A stretch of 64,000 bases of DNA, from the NCBI GenBank assembly GCA_905197905.1, contig CAJKAP010000001.1:310001-374000 (forward strand). The letters run 5' to 3'. Below, in pieces: positions 51,599-60,665 of the stretch. Made by a program: the position numbers and the translations under genes. Origin of the DNA: an uncultured Sutterella sp. (GTDB lineage Bacteria > Pseudomonadota > Gammaproteobacteria > Burkholderiales > Burkholderiaceae_F). Below the pieces are notes generated by a model that was given only the letters and a program-made list of their open reading frames with translations, ran no database searches and was not told the DNA's origin. Position 1 is the stretch's first letter, and every line of letters begins with the position of its first letter.

Positions 51599-51770
51599 TG
51601 ATACTTATCCTTTTGGACAGAGTTGCGAGAATTCGTCTCGCGCCCCTGTATTGGACTGGGCGCAAGAGTCAAAAAAATCTAATAGGCGGGAATTCTAGCA
51701 AATTTCGCCCGTCTCGGGCGAGCTTGCCTCTTGCTTTTTTTGTATGAATTCGCACGCCTTTGCTCTTAGA

Positions 51771-53069
51771 TCAAACTTCTGTGCGAGAAATAGTGCCCGT
51801 TTGCGCTTCTAGCGCGCGAAGAATGGCGCTCGCTAAGTCGCCGTGCGCGAGGAGCTCTTCTCGCCAAGCTCGGGAGAGACTCTTTACTTGGGGAAGCGCT
51901 TCCCAGAGGGCGAGAAAGTCGCGGGTAAAGGCTTCAGACTCTTTAATTTCTGAGGCCTCTCGCGCGTAGCGTTGCTTTTCTTTTTCGGCCCCCTCGAGCA
52001 CCACAGGGCGCACCCAATCGCGGGTGACTCTCGAGAGTAACTGGAAAGCGGCTTTCTCTTCGGGACTCTGTGCGACGCATTCGAGCCGTGAGAGCCACGC
52101 ATCGAGCTTCACCTCATGCGCATAGTCCTCTGTGGGATATATTGACCAGAGGAAAGGGGTGGCGCCCAGTTGAGCACGCACAAAACTTTCTTCGCCACGA
52201 ATAATGGCAAGGTCATTTTCCCAAATCACCTCATCAAAATCGTCTTGAGAGAGGTAGGGTAGCGAAATCACTTCATGCTGGGATTCTCCTAAAAGCGCTT
52301 TGAGCGTTTCTCCCGCAGCGCCTGGCGCCAAGAGAACCGTGATACTTTCTGGAAGTGAGGTGAGCGCTCGGGCGAGCATCCCCAAGGGGTAGCTCGGATA
52401 AGTAAAGACAAAGAGCACTTTTTTCTCAGGGTTCGCGCCCAAGCGAGTGAGCCACTCGGCGCGATGCGAGCGCAGTCTTTCGGGGGCGGTGCGCAACTCG
52501 TCTTCTGCTGAGAAGAGAAGGCCGCCCGTTTTGGGCGTAAAGCCTGGATAAAACCAAAGCTTTTTAAGGGGGAGGCGTGGGTGCGCTCCCCAGACACCGT
52601 GACAATCCTCCGCATAGTCTTCTGCGCTCAAATATTCTAGATTCATCCAGAGGCGCGTTAACCCGTCGTTTAATCCCTCTTCCACGCTCTCGGGGAGTCG
52701 GCAGCCAAAGGTTTCTAACACTAAACGTGGCCAGCGGCCCCCAATGATTGAGAGCTCTCTCGCATTAGCACGCTCTTCAATCAAAGACCAATGCACAACG
52801 CCAACAGGTGCGCCTTCCCCCTCAACGCTTACGATACCTTTGAGCGTATCGTGAGCTTCAAGTTCAGGGAGCATACGGGCGAGCACTTCAGGCTCATCAA
52901 TGATGAGGAGTGCAGGAAGCCCAAGGGCGCTTAAATGCTTAGCAAGACGCCAGCACACCCCCGCGTCGCCCATATTGTCAACGACACGGCAAAAGATCGC
53001 GGCGCCCCAAGGGGAAATGGGGGCAAGGGTGGTGCTCTGAGAAAAAGCAGTGTTAGGGCTCTCGGGCAT
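51771..53069 (-). CDS. earP: Protein-arginine rhamnosyltransferase for EF-P
   Basis: 432-residue GT-B enzyme (GT104, formerly DUF2331) that transfers rhamnose from dTDP-rhamnose to EF-P Arg32. Blocks are FCRVVDNMGDAGVCWRLAKH (near 27, including the catalytic Asp), VLETFGCRLPES, WMNLEYLSAEDYAE, FYPGFTPKTGGLL and the nucleotide-sugar site AIIRGEESFVRAQL (near 290). It is immediately upstream of efp, the usual pairing. dTDP-rhamnose genes are expected elsewhere. The N-terminal 20 residues are poorly conserved, so the start could be slightly later. Confidence 0.96.
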   Translation of the reverse strand: MPESPNTAFSQSTTLAPISPWGAAIFCRVVDNMGDAGVCWRLAKHLSALGLPALLIIDEPEVLARMLPELEAHDTLKGIVSVEGEGAPVGVVHWSLIEERANARELSIIGGRWPRLVLETFGCRLPESVEEGLNDGLTRLWMNLEYLSAEDYAEDCHGVWGAHPRLPLKKLWFYPGFTPKTGGLLFSAEDELRTAPERLRSHRAEWLTRLGANPEKKVLFVFTYPSYPLGMLARALTSLPESITVLLAPGAAGETLKALLGESQHEVISLPYLSQDDFDEVIWENDLAIIRGEESFVRAQLGATPFLWSIYPTEDYAHEVKLDAWLSRLECVAQSPEEKAAFQLLSRVTRDWVRPVVLEGAEKEKQRYAREASEIKESEAFTRDFLALWEALPQVKSLSRAWREELLAHGDLASAILRALEAQTGTISRTEV

Positions 53070-53206
53070 GGTGAATCAAGAAAAAAGAGAAAAAACGTTT
53101 CTCTGCACTCTAGCAAAATTAAAAGCCCTCTGCGCTAAAATAAGTCTTTCCAAAAGATGAAGAAAGCGCGCGAGCAGTTGCAAAGCGCGAAGTAGGAGCC
53201 AGAAAG

Positions 53207-55252
53207 GTGAGCGCAAAAAACGAAGATCGGGAACGTGAGAAGGAAGAGCTTCTCGAAGGGGCAGAAGAGGCCCAGACCGATCAAGTGACCCAAGACAATG
53301 AGGAAACGGCAGCGGTGGCAGAAGCGCCAACCCTGACGTTTGCGACCTCGGAAGGGAAATTTGATCCTGATCGTGACCTCAAAACGCTCCCTAATTTACC
53401 TGGCTGCTATCGCTACTTTGACGCCTCGGACGTTTGCCTCTATGTGGGGAAAGCGCGAGACTTGAAAAAACGCGTCTCCTCTTACTTCCGAGGCCATGGG
53501 CTCTCGCCTCGCATCGCCATCATGGTGAGTCAAATTGCGCGCCTTGAAATTACGGTGACGCGCTCTGAAGCAGAGGCACTGCTTCTTGAAAATAACCTCA
53601 TTAAAACGCTCACCCCGAAGTACAACATTCTCTTTCGCGACGATAAAAGCTACCCCTATATTAAGTTGGGGCCAGAAGCATTTCCGCGCCTTTCATACTA
53701 TCGAGGCGGGGTGGATAAGCGCTCGCGCTTTTTTGGACCTTTCCCTAATAGTGGTGCAGTGAGAGACTCGATTCAGGTGATGCAAAAGGTGTTTGGCCTT
53801 CGCACTTGTGAGAATTCAGTCTTTAAAAACCGTGATCGCGCCTGCCTCTTGGGTCAGATTGGTCGCTGTAGTGCCCCTTGCGTGGGACGCATTAGTGAAG
53901 AAGATTACGCTCGCGACGTGGATCGCGCGATCGAATTTTTAGAGGGGCGCACGCAAGATGTGATTGAGCGCTATCGCGCCAAGATGGCTGAAGCCTCGGC
54001 TCGTTGGGCCTTTGAAGAGGCTGCGCTTTATCGAGACCGTATTGCTGCGCTTACCACGCTCCAAGAGCAGCAGGTAATTGAGACGACAGGGGGCGACACG
54101 GATGCGGATATTCTGAGTGCGGTGAGCTCAGGGGCCGTCGCTTGCGTGAACCTTGCCATGGTGCGAGGCGGTCGTCATTTGGGCGATAGACCCACGTTCC
54201 CCAAAGTTGCACAGCGAAGTGAAGCGCTGATGCCTACGGCGCTCGAAATTCTAGAAGCCTATGCCGATCAACACTACGAAGATATGCCGATTCCTGCGGT
54301 GGTGATTGTCGATGTGGAAGGCGCAGAGAAAGCGGAGGCACAAGCTTTTCTCACGCGCTTAGAAGAGATGCTCACTGCGCGTGCTGAACGTCGTGTAAGT
54401 GTCGTGAGTGAACCGCGCGATGCTCGCCGCCGCTGGTTGGAAATGTGTCGCGAAGGGGCAAAAGTGGCACTCCAGCGCCATCTCCAAGAAGAGGGGAATC
54501 AGTTAACGCGCTTAAAGGAATTGATCGAAGTTCTGGGGCTTGAACCCGAAGAGGGAGATCCCCTGAAGGTCTCCATTGAATGCTTTGATATTTCGCACAC
54601 GCAAGGCGAAGCCACACAAGCCTCTTGCGTGGTCTATCGAGAAGGGCGTATGCAGTCTTCTCTTTATCGACGCTTTAATATCACGGGTATTGAACCAGGA
54701 GACGACTACGCCGCTATGCGCCAAGTCTTAGAGCGTCGCTACCGCCCAGTAACGCGTGGGGAAGCGACGCTACCCACGATTGTTCTCGTTGACGGCGGTA
54801 AAGGGCAGGTCGAAATGGCGCGACAGGTCTTTATGGAATTGGGACTTGATCTTTCGGTGATTGTCGGTGTCGCCAAAGGGGAAGGCCGCAAGACAGGGTT
54901 AGAGACCCTCATTTTCCCTGAAATTGATGGGGAAAGACGCGAAGGGCTCGTCTTAGGGACGATGTCGCGAGCGCTGATGCTTGTGGCGGAAGTGCGTGAC
55001 GAAGCGCACCGCTTTGCGATTACCGGGATGAGAGCCAAGCGCGCGAAGTCTCGCCAAACCTCTCGCTTAGAAGATCTGGAAGGGGTGGGACCCAAGCGCC
55101 GCGCCAAACTCTTAACGCACTTTGGTGGGATGAAGCAATTAAAGAATGCGAGCGTTGAGCAAATCGCACGCGTTGATGGGATTTCTGAAGCACTGGCAAC
55201 GAAAATTTACGCCCAATTGCACCAAAGCACCGAGATTTCTTCTGCAGGATAA
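53207..55252 (+). CDS. uvrC: Excinuclease ABC subunit C
   Basis: 681-residue nucleotide-excision-repair nuclease that makes both incisions around a lesion with UvrAB. An acidic extension of about 50 residues precedes the GIY-YIG domain (LPGCYRYFDASDVCLYVGKA). Then come the UVR motif (IERYRAKMAEASARWAFEEA), the RNase H-like endonuclease domain (IECFDISHTQGEATQASCVV; VLVDGGKGQVEMA) and C-terminal HhH (LEGVGPKRRAKLLTHFGG). GTG start at 53207 with TAGGAG upstream. pgsA follows, as uvrC-pgsA neighbours often do in proteobacteria. Confidence 0.97.
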   Translation: MSAKNEDREREKEELLEGAEEAQTDQVTQDNEETAAVAEAPTLTFATSEGKFDPDRDLKTLPNLPGCYRYFDASDVCLYVGKARDLKKRVSSYFRGHGLSPRIAIMVSQIARLEITVTRSEAEALLLENNLIKTLTPKYNILFRDDKSYPYIKLGPEAFPRLSYYRGGVDKRSRFFGPFPNSGAVRDSIQVMQKVFGLRTCENSVFKNRDRACLLGQIGRCSAPCVGRISEEDYARDVDRAIEFLEGRTQDVIERYRAKMAEASARWAFEEAALYRDRIAALTTLQEQQVIETTGGDTDADILSAVSSGAVACVNLAMVRGGRHLGDRPTFPKVAQRSEALMPTALEILEAYADQHYEDMPIPAVVIVDVEGAEKAEAQAFLTRLEEMLTARAERRVSVVSEPRDARRRWLEMCREGAKVALQRHLQEEGNQLTRLKELIEVLGLEPEEGDPLKVSIECFDISHTQGEATQASCVVYREGRMQSSLYRRFNITGIEPGDDYAAMRQVLERRYRPVTRGEATLPTIVLVDGGKGQVEMARQVFMELGLDLSVIVGVAKGEGRKTGLETLIFPEIDGERREGLVLGTMSRALMLVAEVRDEAHRFAITGMRAKRAKSRQTSRLEDLEGVGPKRRAKLLTHFGGMKQLKNASVEQIARVDGISEALATKIYAQLHQSTEISSAG

Positions 55253-55326
55253 AGGATAATGAAAGTCTTCTTGGTGCAAAATAAGTGTCAAGAAAACTGA
55301 ATTTAGCGAAACAACCAACGAACAAA

Positions 55327-55932
55327 ATGTCAAAACTCAAACCCCCGTTTGATCTCAATATGCCGATGGTGCTCACCTGGGCGCGTATCGCGATGATTCC
55401 TTTTGTGATTGGGGTCTTTTACCTCCCCGAGAGCTGGCTCTCGCTCACAGAGAAGAACGTCACCGCGTGTGTGCTCTTTGTGCTCGCTGCCATTACCGAT
55501 GCGCTCGACGGTTACCTAGCACGCCGCTATGCGGGTTGGGCAACGCCAGCAGGGGCTTTCTTGGACCCTGTGGCCGATAAACTCATCGTCTCCGCCGCAC
55601 TCGTCGCACTCGTGGGGTTAGGGCGCTGCGATATGTTGATTGCGATGGTGATTATCGCGCGTGAGATCACCGTTTCGGCGCTTCGCGAATGGATGGCAAA
55701 GTTGGGTGAGAGTGGTAAGGTGAAGGTCAACTGGTTTGGGAAAATCAAAACGATTGCGCAGATGGTCGCTATTCCCAGCCTTCTCTGGTGGGATCCGATC
55801 GTGGTGAACACCTCGCTTATCTCGGGCGCCATTAATATCGCCTTGATTGGAGAAGTGCTCCTTTATGTGGCAGCCGTCCTCACGATTTATTCCATGTACG
55901 TTTACCTGCGTGCGGCAAGATCCACTTTCTAG
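55327..55932 (+). CDS. pgsA: CDP-diacylglycerol-glycerol-3-phosphate 3-phosphatidyltransferase
   Basis: 201-residue inner-membrane enzyme of phosphatidylglycerol synthesis. The CDP-alcohol phosphotransferase motif is complete: DALDGYLARR followed by GAFLDPVADK (about 56-83). N-terminal NMPMVLTWARIAMIPFVIG is typical. About five helices. The ATG at 55327 is preferred over a GTG at 55285. Downstream of uvrC and ended by a terminator. Confidence 0.94.
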   Translation: MSKLKPPFDLNMPMVLTWARIAMIPFVIGVFYLPESWLSLTEKNVTACVLFVLAAITDALDGYLARRYAGWATPAGAFLDPVADKLIVSAALVALVGLGRCDMLIAMVIIAREITVSALREWMAKLGESGKVKVNWFGKIKTIAQMVAIPSLLWWDPIVVNTSLISGAINIALIGEVLLYVAAVLTIYSMYVYLRAARSTF

Positions 55933-55959
55933 TGGCATGAAAAGCTAACCATTGAAAGC

Positions 55960-55993
55960 GTCCTCAGTCCTTAAAAAGCTGAGGACTTTTTTT
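55960..55993 (+). terminator. Rho-independent terminator after pgsA
   Basis: GTCCTCAG (55960-55967) / CTGAGGAC (55979-55986) followed by seven T. Confidence 0.93.
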
Positions 55994-56246
55994 CGCCTCT
56001 TCGATTCCCACCTAGTCAGTTTCTCTAAAGGGTTTTCACTCAAAAAACGCTTTTTCCATTCTCTGAGAGGCGAAAAGAAGAGGTTTTGGCACCTTCTAGT
56101 TAATATATCCAATTGCGGGATTGCGTCTGAGAGAGGAGAATGTGGCGTGCTTCAAAAGAAGCGTGTGGGCAGGGGAGTCTTTTTCCTTTTTCTGCCACGC
56201 GCTTTTGAGCTTTACTTTGTCACTCATATTTGTGGGACGTACTGCT

Positions 56247-57506
56247 GTGGACCGTAACTCCGACCTATCTTCTTTGCCGATTCTCGTTCAACGCTTTTTG
56301 GGTTATACCCAGATCGTCACTACTGCTGATGAGCACAGTGAGACGAACCCTTCGAGTGAAGGACAGTTGGAGTTTGCCGAGGCGCTTGTTAAAGAGTTGC
56401 AATCCTTCGGCGTAGAAGAGGTGCGCTTAACCGCAGAAGGGATCGTGATGGCCACGATTCCCGCGAGCCCTGGGTGCGAAACTGCGCCTGCTATGGGGCT
56501 TATTGCCCATATGGATACTTCGCCCGATGCGGTGGGTGGTCCCGTCAATTGGCGTATTACGCGCTATCAGGGAAACGATATCGTGCTCAACGCAGAGCAT
56601 GAAATTACGCTTTCTCCCAATCGCTTCCCAGAACTTAACCGCTACATTGGTCAAGACATTATCGTCACGGATGGCACCACGCTTTTGGGCGCCGATGATA
56701 AGGCTGGAGTGGCAATTGTGATGAGCGTGGTGGAAACGCTCATGAAAAATCCGCGCCTCCCGCACGCCAAACTCTGCATTGCGTTTACGCCAGATGAAGA
56801 AATTAGTCGTGGGACTGATCACTTTGACCTCAAGGCCTTTGGGGCAGACTACGCCTACACGATTGATGGGGGCGAGTTGGGGGAACTCGATAGCGAAACC
56901 TTTAATGCCGCCATTGCGCGCGTGACCTTTAATGGGCTTTCGGTCCATCCAGGCTACGCTAAGGGGAAGATGATCAACGCGGCGATGATGCTAAACGACT
57001 TTTTAAAAGCACTCCCACGAGACGAAACGCCAGAGCGCACCGAAGGCTATGAAGGCTACTACCACTTGATTCGCATGGAAGGGACAGTGGAGCGCGCGAG
57101 CGCGATTTTGCTCATTCGCGACCATGACCGTGACGCCTTTGAAGTGCGTAAGTCTCGCCTTGCCGCAAGAGCGGAAGACTATAACCGCGGAAGTCGCCGT
57201 GTGGTTGAGGTGAAGATTAAAGACCAGTACTACAACATGAAGGACAAGTTGAAAGAAACCCCTGTCGTACTCTCGATTGCCCGCGCCGCGATGGAAAGCG
57301 TTGGGGTGATGCCCGTTGAAAAACCGATTCGTGGGGGAACGGACGGCGCTCGCCTAACGCAAATGGGGCTTCCTTGTCCCAACATCTTTACGGGCGGGAT
57401 GAATTATCACGGCATTTACGAGTGCCTCCCGATTCCTTCCTTTGTGAAAGCCTACGAAGTGGTGCTTGAAGTCGCGAGTCGATCGGCTCGCGTGAAGTCA
57501 CTCTAA
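56247..57506 (+). CDS. pepT: Peptidase T (tripeptide aminopeptidase)
   Basis: 419-residue cytosolic M20 zinc aminopeptidase that removes the N-terminal residue of tripeptides. Metal ligands are in GLIAHMDTSPDA (His and Asp), TTLLGADDKAGVA (bridging Asp), FTPDEEISRGTDHF (Glu pair), AYTIDGGELGEL (Asp) and GGMNYHGIYE (His). A GTG at 56247 is chosen, since PepT starts shortly before LVQRFLGYTQIVT; the longer frame from 56121 is not conserved in character. A strong terminator follows. Confidence 0.94.
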   Translation: MDRNSDLSSLPILVQRFLGYTQIVTTADEHSETNPSSEGQLEFAEALVKELQSFGVEEVRLTAEGIVMATIPASPGCETAPAMGLIAHMDTSPDAVGGPVNWRITRYQGNDIVLNAEHEITLSPNRFPELNRYIGQDIIVTDGTTLLGADDKAGVAIVMSVVETLMKNPRLPHAKLCIAFTPDEEISRGTDHFDLKAFGADYAYTIDGGELGELDSETFNAAIARVTFNGLSVHPGYAKGKMINAAMMLNDFLKALPRDETPERTEGYEGYYHLIRMEGTVERASAILLIRDHDRDAFEVRKSRLAARAEDYNRGSRRVVEVKIKDQYYNMKDKLKETPVVLSIARAAMESVGVMPVEKPIRGGTDGARLTQMGLPCPNIFTGGMNYHGIYECLPIPSFVKAYEVVLEVASRSARVKSL

Positions 57507-57512
57507 AGAAGA

Positions 57513-57544
57513 GAGCGCTCCAGTGAAGAGGAGCGCTTTTTTTT
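57513..57544 (+). terminator. Rho-independent terminator after pepT
   Basis: AGCGCTCC (57514-57521) / GGAGCGCT (57530-57537) followed by seven T. Confidence 0.95.
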
Positions 57545-57609
57545 GACGCCTCCTTCTGAACTCTAGCTATACTCAAAAGATGAGATAGACCACCTGAGAA
57601 GAGATACCG

Positions 57610-58317
57610 ATGCGCCAAATTTTCACCGCTTACCCGTATGTTTCGCCACGAGAACCTGAAAAAATTGCTCGCTGGATTCGAGAGCATGGCCAGCGCCGAG
57701 AAGTCGCACGCGGTGAGGTGCTTAAATATGGTGGTGAGGCAAATCGTCTTTTCCTTGTCGAAGAAGGCCTTTGCGCCTACTACGTTGCCGAACAAACGGG
57801 TGTGGCGACGATCATGTCACTCTTGCCTCCTGGCAGAACCATTGGCGACATGACCACCACGGCTAACGCACAGTGTAATGTGCTCTCTCGCGCGCTCTCT
57901 CCTTCTGTCGTTTTTGTCTGCTCGCCTGCGGCGTACCGTGAGATGCTCTTAGCTGACCCGCAGGTGATGGCACTTAAACTCTCCCACGCGATTCTCAAAG
58001 AAGAGTCAACGCTCGAAGGCATGGTCGCGAACTTCACGCGCCCACCTGAAGAACGACTCAAAATGCTTTTTCGCGCGATGCTCCTTGAAAGTGCGAGTGA
58101 AGAGGAGTGGCAACGCATCCCATACCGGCTGAGCGCTGAGGTGATCGGTGAAGTGATTCATCTGCAGCGCCAAACGGTTTCTGCCTTAGAGAGTCGCCTT
58201 GTGCGTGAAGGCGTCCTCAAAAAAGCAGGGCGAGACCGCTGGGTGAAGGTCGCGGCCTTCAATGATCTCTACGATTGGATTGAGCGTCCTCAAGGCGTGC
58301 GTCCGCAGTGGCAATAG
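57610..58317 (+). CDS. Crp/Fnr-like transcriptional regulator, copy 1
   Basis: 235 residues. A cyclic-nucleotide-binding-like beta-barrel (about 15-120, LFLVEEGLCAYYVAE, SLLPPGRTIGDMTTT) is followed by a dimer helix and a winged HTH (YRLSAEVIGEVIHLQRQTVS, about 175-205). It shares the start MRQIFTAYPYV, the block LEGMVANFTRPPEERLKML and the terminal YDWI with two further genes downstream, so this is the first of three tandem paralogues. There is no N-terminal Cys cluster for an FNR-type Fe-S centre. Effector and targets unknown. Confidence 0.85.
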   Translation: MRQIFTAYPYVSPREPEKIARWIREHGQRREVARGEVLKYGGEANRLFLVEEGLCAYYVAEQTGVATIMSLLPPGRTIGDMTTTANAQCNVLSRALSPSVVFVCSPAAYREMLLADPQVMALKLSHAILKEESTLEGMVANFTRPPEERLKMLFRAMLLESASEEEWQRIPYRLSAEVIGEVIHLQRQTVSALESRLVREGVLKKAGRDRWVKVAAFNDLYDWIERPQGVRPQWQ

Positions 58318-59028
58318 AGTGGTCAATTTTCTGCCACAAGAATTGACTTTAATTTTTTGACCACGGCAAGGAAAGGTTTTTTGCTTTCACGAGGTTACGA
58401 TCCTCTTGACGTGTGTTTTTAAAACGCCAAAATCGGGCTTTAGAAAAGTCATTTGTCCGACAAACCTAAACTCTTAAGTTGTTGATTTTTAGGGAAAGTG
58501 GCGGAAATGTACTTTCTGTGCACTTTTCGCTAAAGGGTCAAAAAGGCGTTATGTACTTTACGTGCACTTTTTTAGAGCCCTCTCTTCCTTCTTAGAGTAG
58601 GATTTGCGCTGAAATTAATGGGTTAAAAATATAAAAATCTAGGTTAACTTTAATTTTTGTCAATTATGAGGAACTCCCGAAAAGCTTTTCTATCCGACAA
58701 CTGTCAAAAATTAATTTACTAAGAAATGGTCTTCATTTTGACCGCTCTTTATTGCGCTCTAGAAAGTCCTTGAAAAGCAAAAATTTTCATTTTTCGCCCT
58801 GACCTTGAGCAAGACACTCCAAAGTGCGTAGCCTCTAATGGACAAAAAATGAAAGATTTTGAGAAATGGACATCGTGACAAAATCGACTTGGCGCGCTTT
58901 TTTGTTGCCTGGCGGATACGGCAAAGTCTCGACAAGAGTGTTGAAGCTAAGTACAATTTATTGAATGTGTATTGCACATACTACTTTCACCTTGAGCCCT
59001 TGACCCCATCCGATTTGGACTCACCACC
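58318..59028. other. Long AT-rich control region between regulator copies 1 and 2
   Basis: 711 bases with no protein-like ORF. It contains two near-identical direct repeats (separate entry), several short T-runs, and near its end CCTTGAGCCC and CCATCC, also found in front of copy 3. Likely promoter and operator region for copy 2. Confidence 0.5.
58507..58571 (+). repeat. Direct repeat ATGTACTTT-N2-GTGCACTTTT, two copies
   Basis: Copy 1 at 58507-58527, copy 2 at 58551-58571; they differ at two central positions (CT versus AC). Start-to-start distance is 44 bases, about four helical turns, suggesting binding sites on one face of the DNA. Confidence 0.75.
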
Positions 59029-59742
59029 ATGCGTCAAATTTTCACTGCTTTCCCGTACGTCGAGCCTCCTGTTCCTGATCTCTTAGCTGAGCGTATTCGT
59101 GCTCATGCGCGTTTGCTCACGCTGGAACCAGGCGACATACTGAAGATGCCAGGCGAATTGCACCACTTTTATATGGTGGAAGAGGGAGTATGTGGCTACT
59201 TTGTTGCGGGCGTGGTATTTGGGCACAGCCGCATTATGAGTTTGCTACCTCCAAAGCGCACGGTGGCTGATATTTCCGTTTCGACAGGGCGCCCTTGCAA
59301 TATTGAAACCCGCGCTCTAACGAAAGCCAAAGCCTGGGCCTGTCCTGCGCAGTTTTTCAAAGAAGAAATCTTCTCCAATAATGCGCTCGCTGAACTCTAC
59401 TACCGCCTTGCGGTGATGAAACACGAATCAACCGTAGAGGGGATGGTCGCGAACTTTACGCTCCCGCCCGAGCAGCGCCTCAAAATTTTGATGATGATGC
59501 TCTGCACCGATGCGCCACAAGTCAAAGGCGATTGGCATCGCGTGCCTTATCGTTTAACCGCCGAAACAATAGGACTCGTGGTGAATCTCACACGCAGTAA
59601 TGTTTCGCGCCAACTGAGTCAGTGGCGTGAAGCGGGACTTGCACGCAAGGTGGGGCTCGATTGGGAGCTGCACGAAAAGCTCTTTAGCGATATCTACGAT
59701 TGGCAGCGAGATGGCGCACTCAAAAAGAAGGTTGATCTTTAA
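59029..59742 (+). CDS. Crp/Fnr-like transcriptional regulator, copy 2
   Basis: 237 residues, paralogous to the genes before and after it. Start MRQIFTAFPYVEPPVP; sensory barrel with HHFYMVEEGVCGYFVAGVVF, ISVSTGRPCNIETRAL; then KHESTVEGMVANFTLPPEQR and HTH YRLTAETIGLVVNLTRSNVS (about 180-200). No Shine-Dalgarno is visible before the ATG at 59029. Closest to copy 3 by eye. The neighbouring convergent gene encodes a respiratory-type flavoprotein, a possible target. Confidence 0.85.
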   Translation: MRQIFTAFPYVEPPVPDLLAERIRAHARLLTLEPGDILKMPGELHHFYMVEEGVCGYFVAGVVFGHSRIMSLLPPKRTVADISVSTGRPCNIETRALTKAKAWACPAQFFKEEIFSNNALAELYYRLAVMKHESTVEGMVANFTLPPEQRLKILMMMLCTDAPQVKGDWHRVPYRLTAETIGLVVNLTRSNVSRQLSQWREAGLARKVGLDWELHEKLFSDIYDWQRDGALKKKVDL

Positions 59743-59803
59743 AGGCGAGTGAGAGAAGCGCTTTCCGTGAAAACGCTACTAGCGCAAGGACAAAAAGGAG
59801 AGT

Positions 59804-59881
59804 ATGGTGAAAGAAGCCTTTATCTTTTGCCTTGAGCCCATCCTTCATGCGCCAGATTTTCACGACCTTCCCGTATATTGA
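59804..59881 (+). CDS. Possible upstream ORF overlapping regulator copy 3
   Basis: 25 codons (MVKEAFIFCLEPILHAPDFH...) from an ATG at 59804 that has AAAAAGGAG directly upstream, far better than the start of copy 3. It runs through the copy-3 start (59847) in another frame and stops at 59881. It may be a regulatory leader or chance. Confidence 0.35.
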   Translation: MVKEAFIFCLEPILHAPDFHDLPVY

Positions 59882-60648
59882 ACCCGCCATTCCGCTCTCC
59901 TTTGCTAATGCCATGCGTGCGGCAAGCCGTCTGGTGGAACTTAAAACGGGCGATATCCTCAAGCTGCCCGCTGAACTGCATCACTGCTACCTAATTGAAG
60001 AAGGCGTGGCGGGCTACTTTGTGGCGGGCGTTTTTGGCGAAAGTCGCATCATGGGGCTTTTGCCGCCAGGGAGAAGTGTGGCGGATATTTCTGTCTCGAT
60101 TGGTCGCTCTTGCAATATTGAAACCCGTGCGCTGACGCCACTCAAAGCCTGGGCTTGTCCTGCGAAATTTTTCAATGAAGTGGTTTTTGCCGATCGTAAG
60201 CTCTCCGAAATTCACCACCGCCTCACGGTGATGAAATTTGAGTCGATTGTGGAAGGCATGGTGGCAAATCTCACGCTGCCTCCAGAAGAGCGCCTTAAAA
60301 TGCTCCTCTTTATGCTTACTGCGGAAGAATCTGGCGTAGACATATCGCCTCACGGCACAAGAATTAGGACAGGTTGTGAGCATCACGCGAAGCAATATTT
60401 CGCGCCAATTAAATGCTTGGCGAAAAGAAGGTTTGGCAGAAAAAGCGGGACTGGATTGGCGCTTTAAGAGCACGCTTTTTGAATCGCTCTACGATTGGAA
60501 ATTAGATGGCATTGCGCCCACAACGCCCAAGAACCTTACGCGCGCTCTGGCGCTCGCTAGCACAGTTGAACTTAGCGACAAAAAAGAAACTCGCCCAGTA
60601 CCAAGTCTCGACGAAGCGATTAAAGTGGCACTGAGCGAGCTCTGTTAA
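59847..60648 (+). pseudogene. Crp/Fnr-like regulator, copy 3, frameshifted
   Basis: Starts MRQIFTTFPYIEPAIP and follows copy 2 closely through FESIVEGMVANLTLPPEERL. At about 60330-60345 the frame breaks: the barrel lies in one frame (to 60467), while the DNA-binding part (YRLTAQELGQVVSITRSNIS, then LNAWRKEGLAEKAGLDW) continues in the +1 frame to the stop at 60648. Against copies 1 and 2 about six to seven residues are missing there, consistent with a deletion of 17 or 20 bases. The intact-looking HTH beyond the break suggests a recent event. A sequencing error of that size is unlikely. Confidence 0.8.
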
Positions 60649-60665
60649 GCGGAAAAGTGGGCGAA

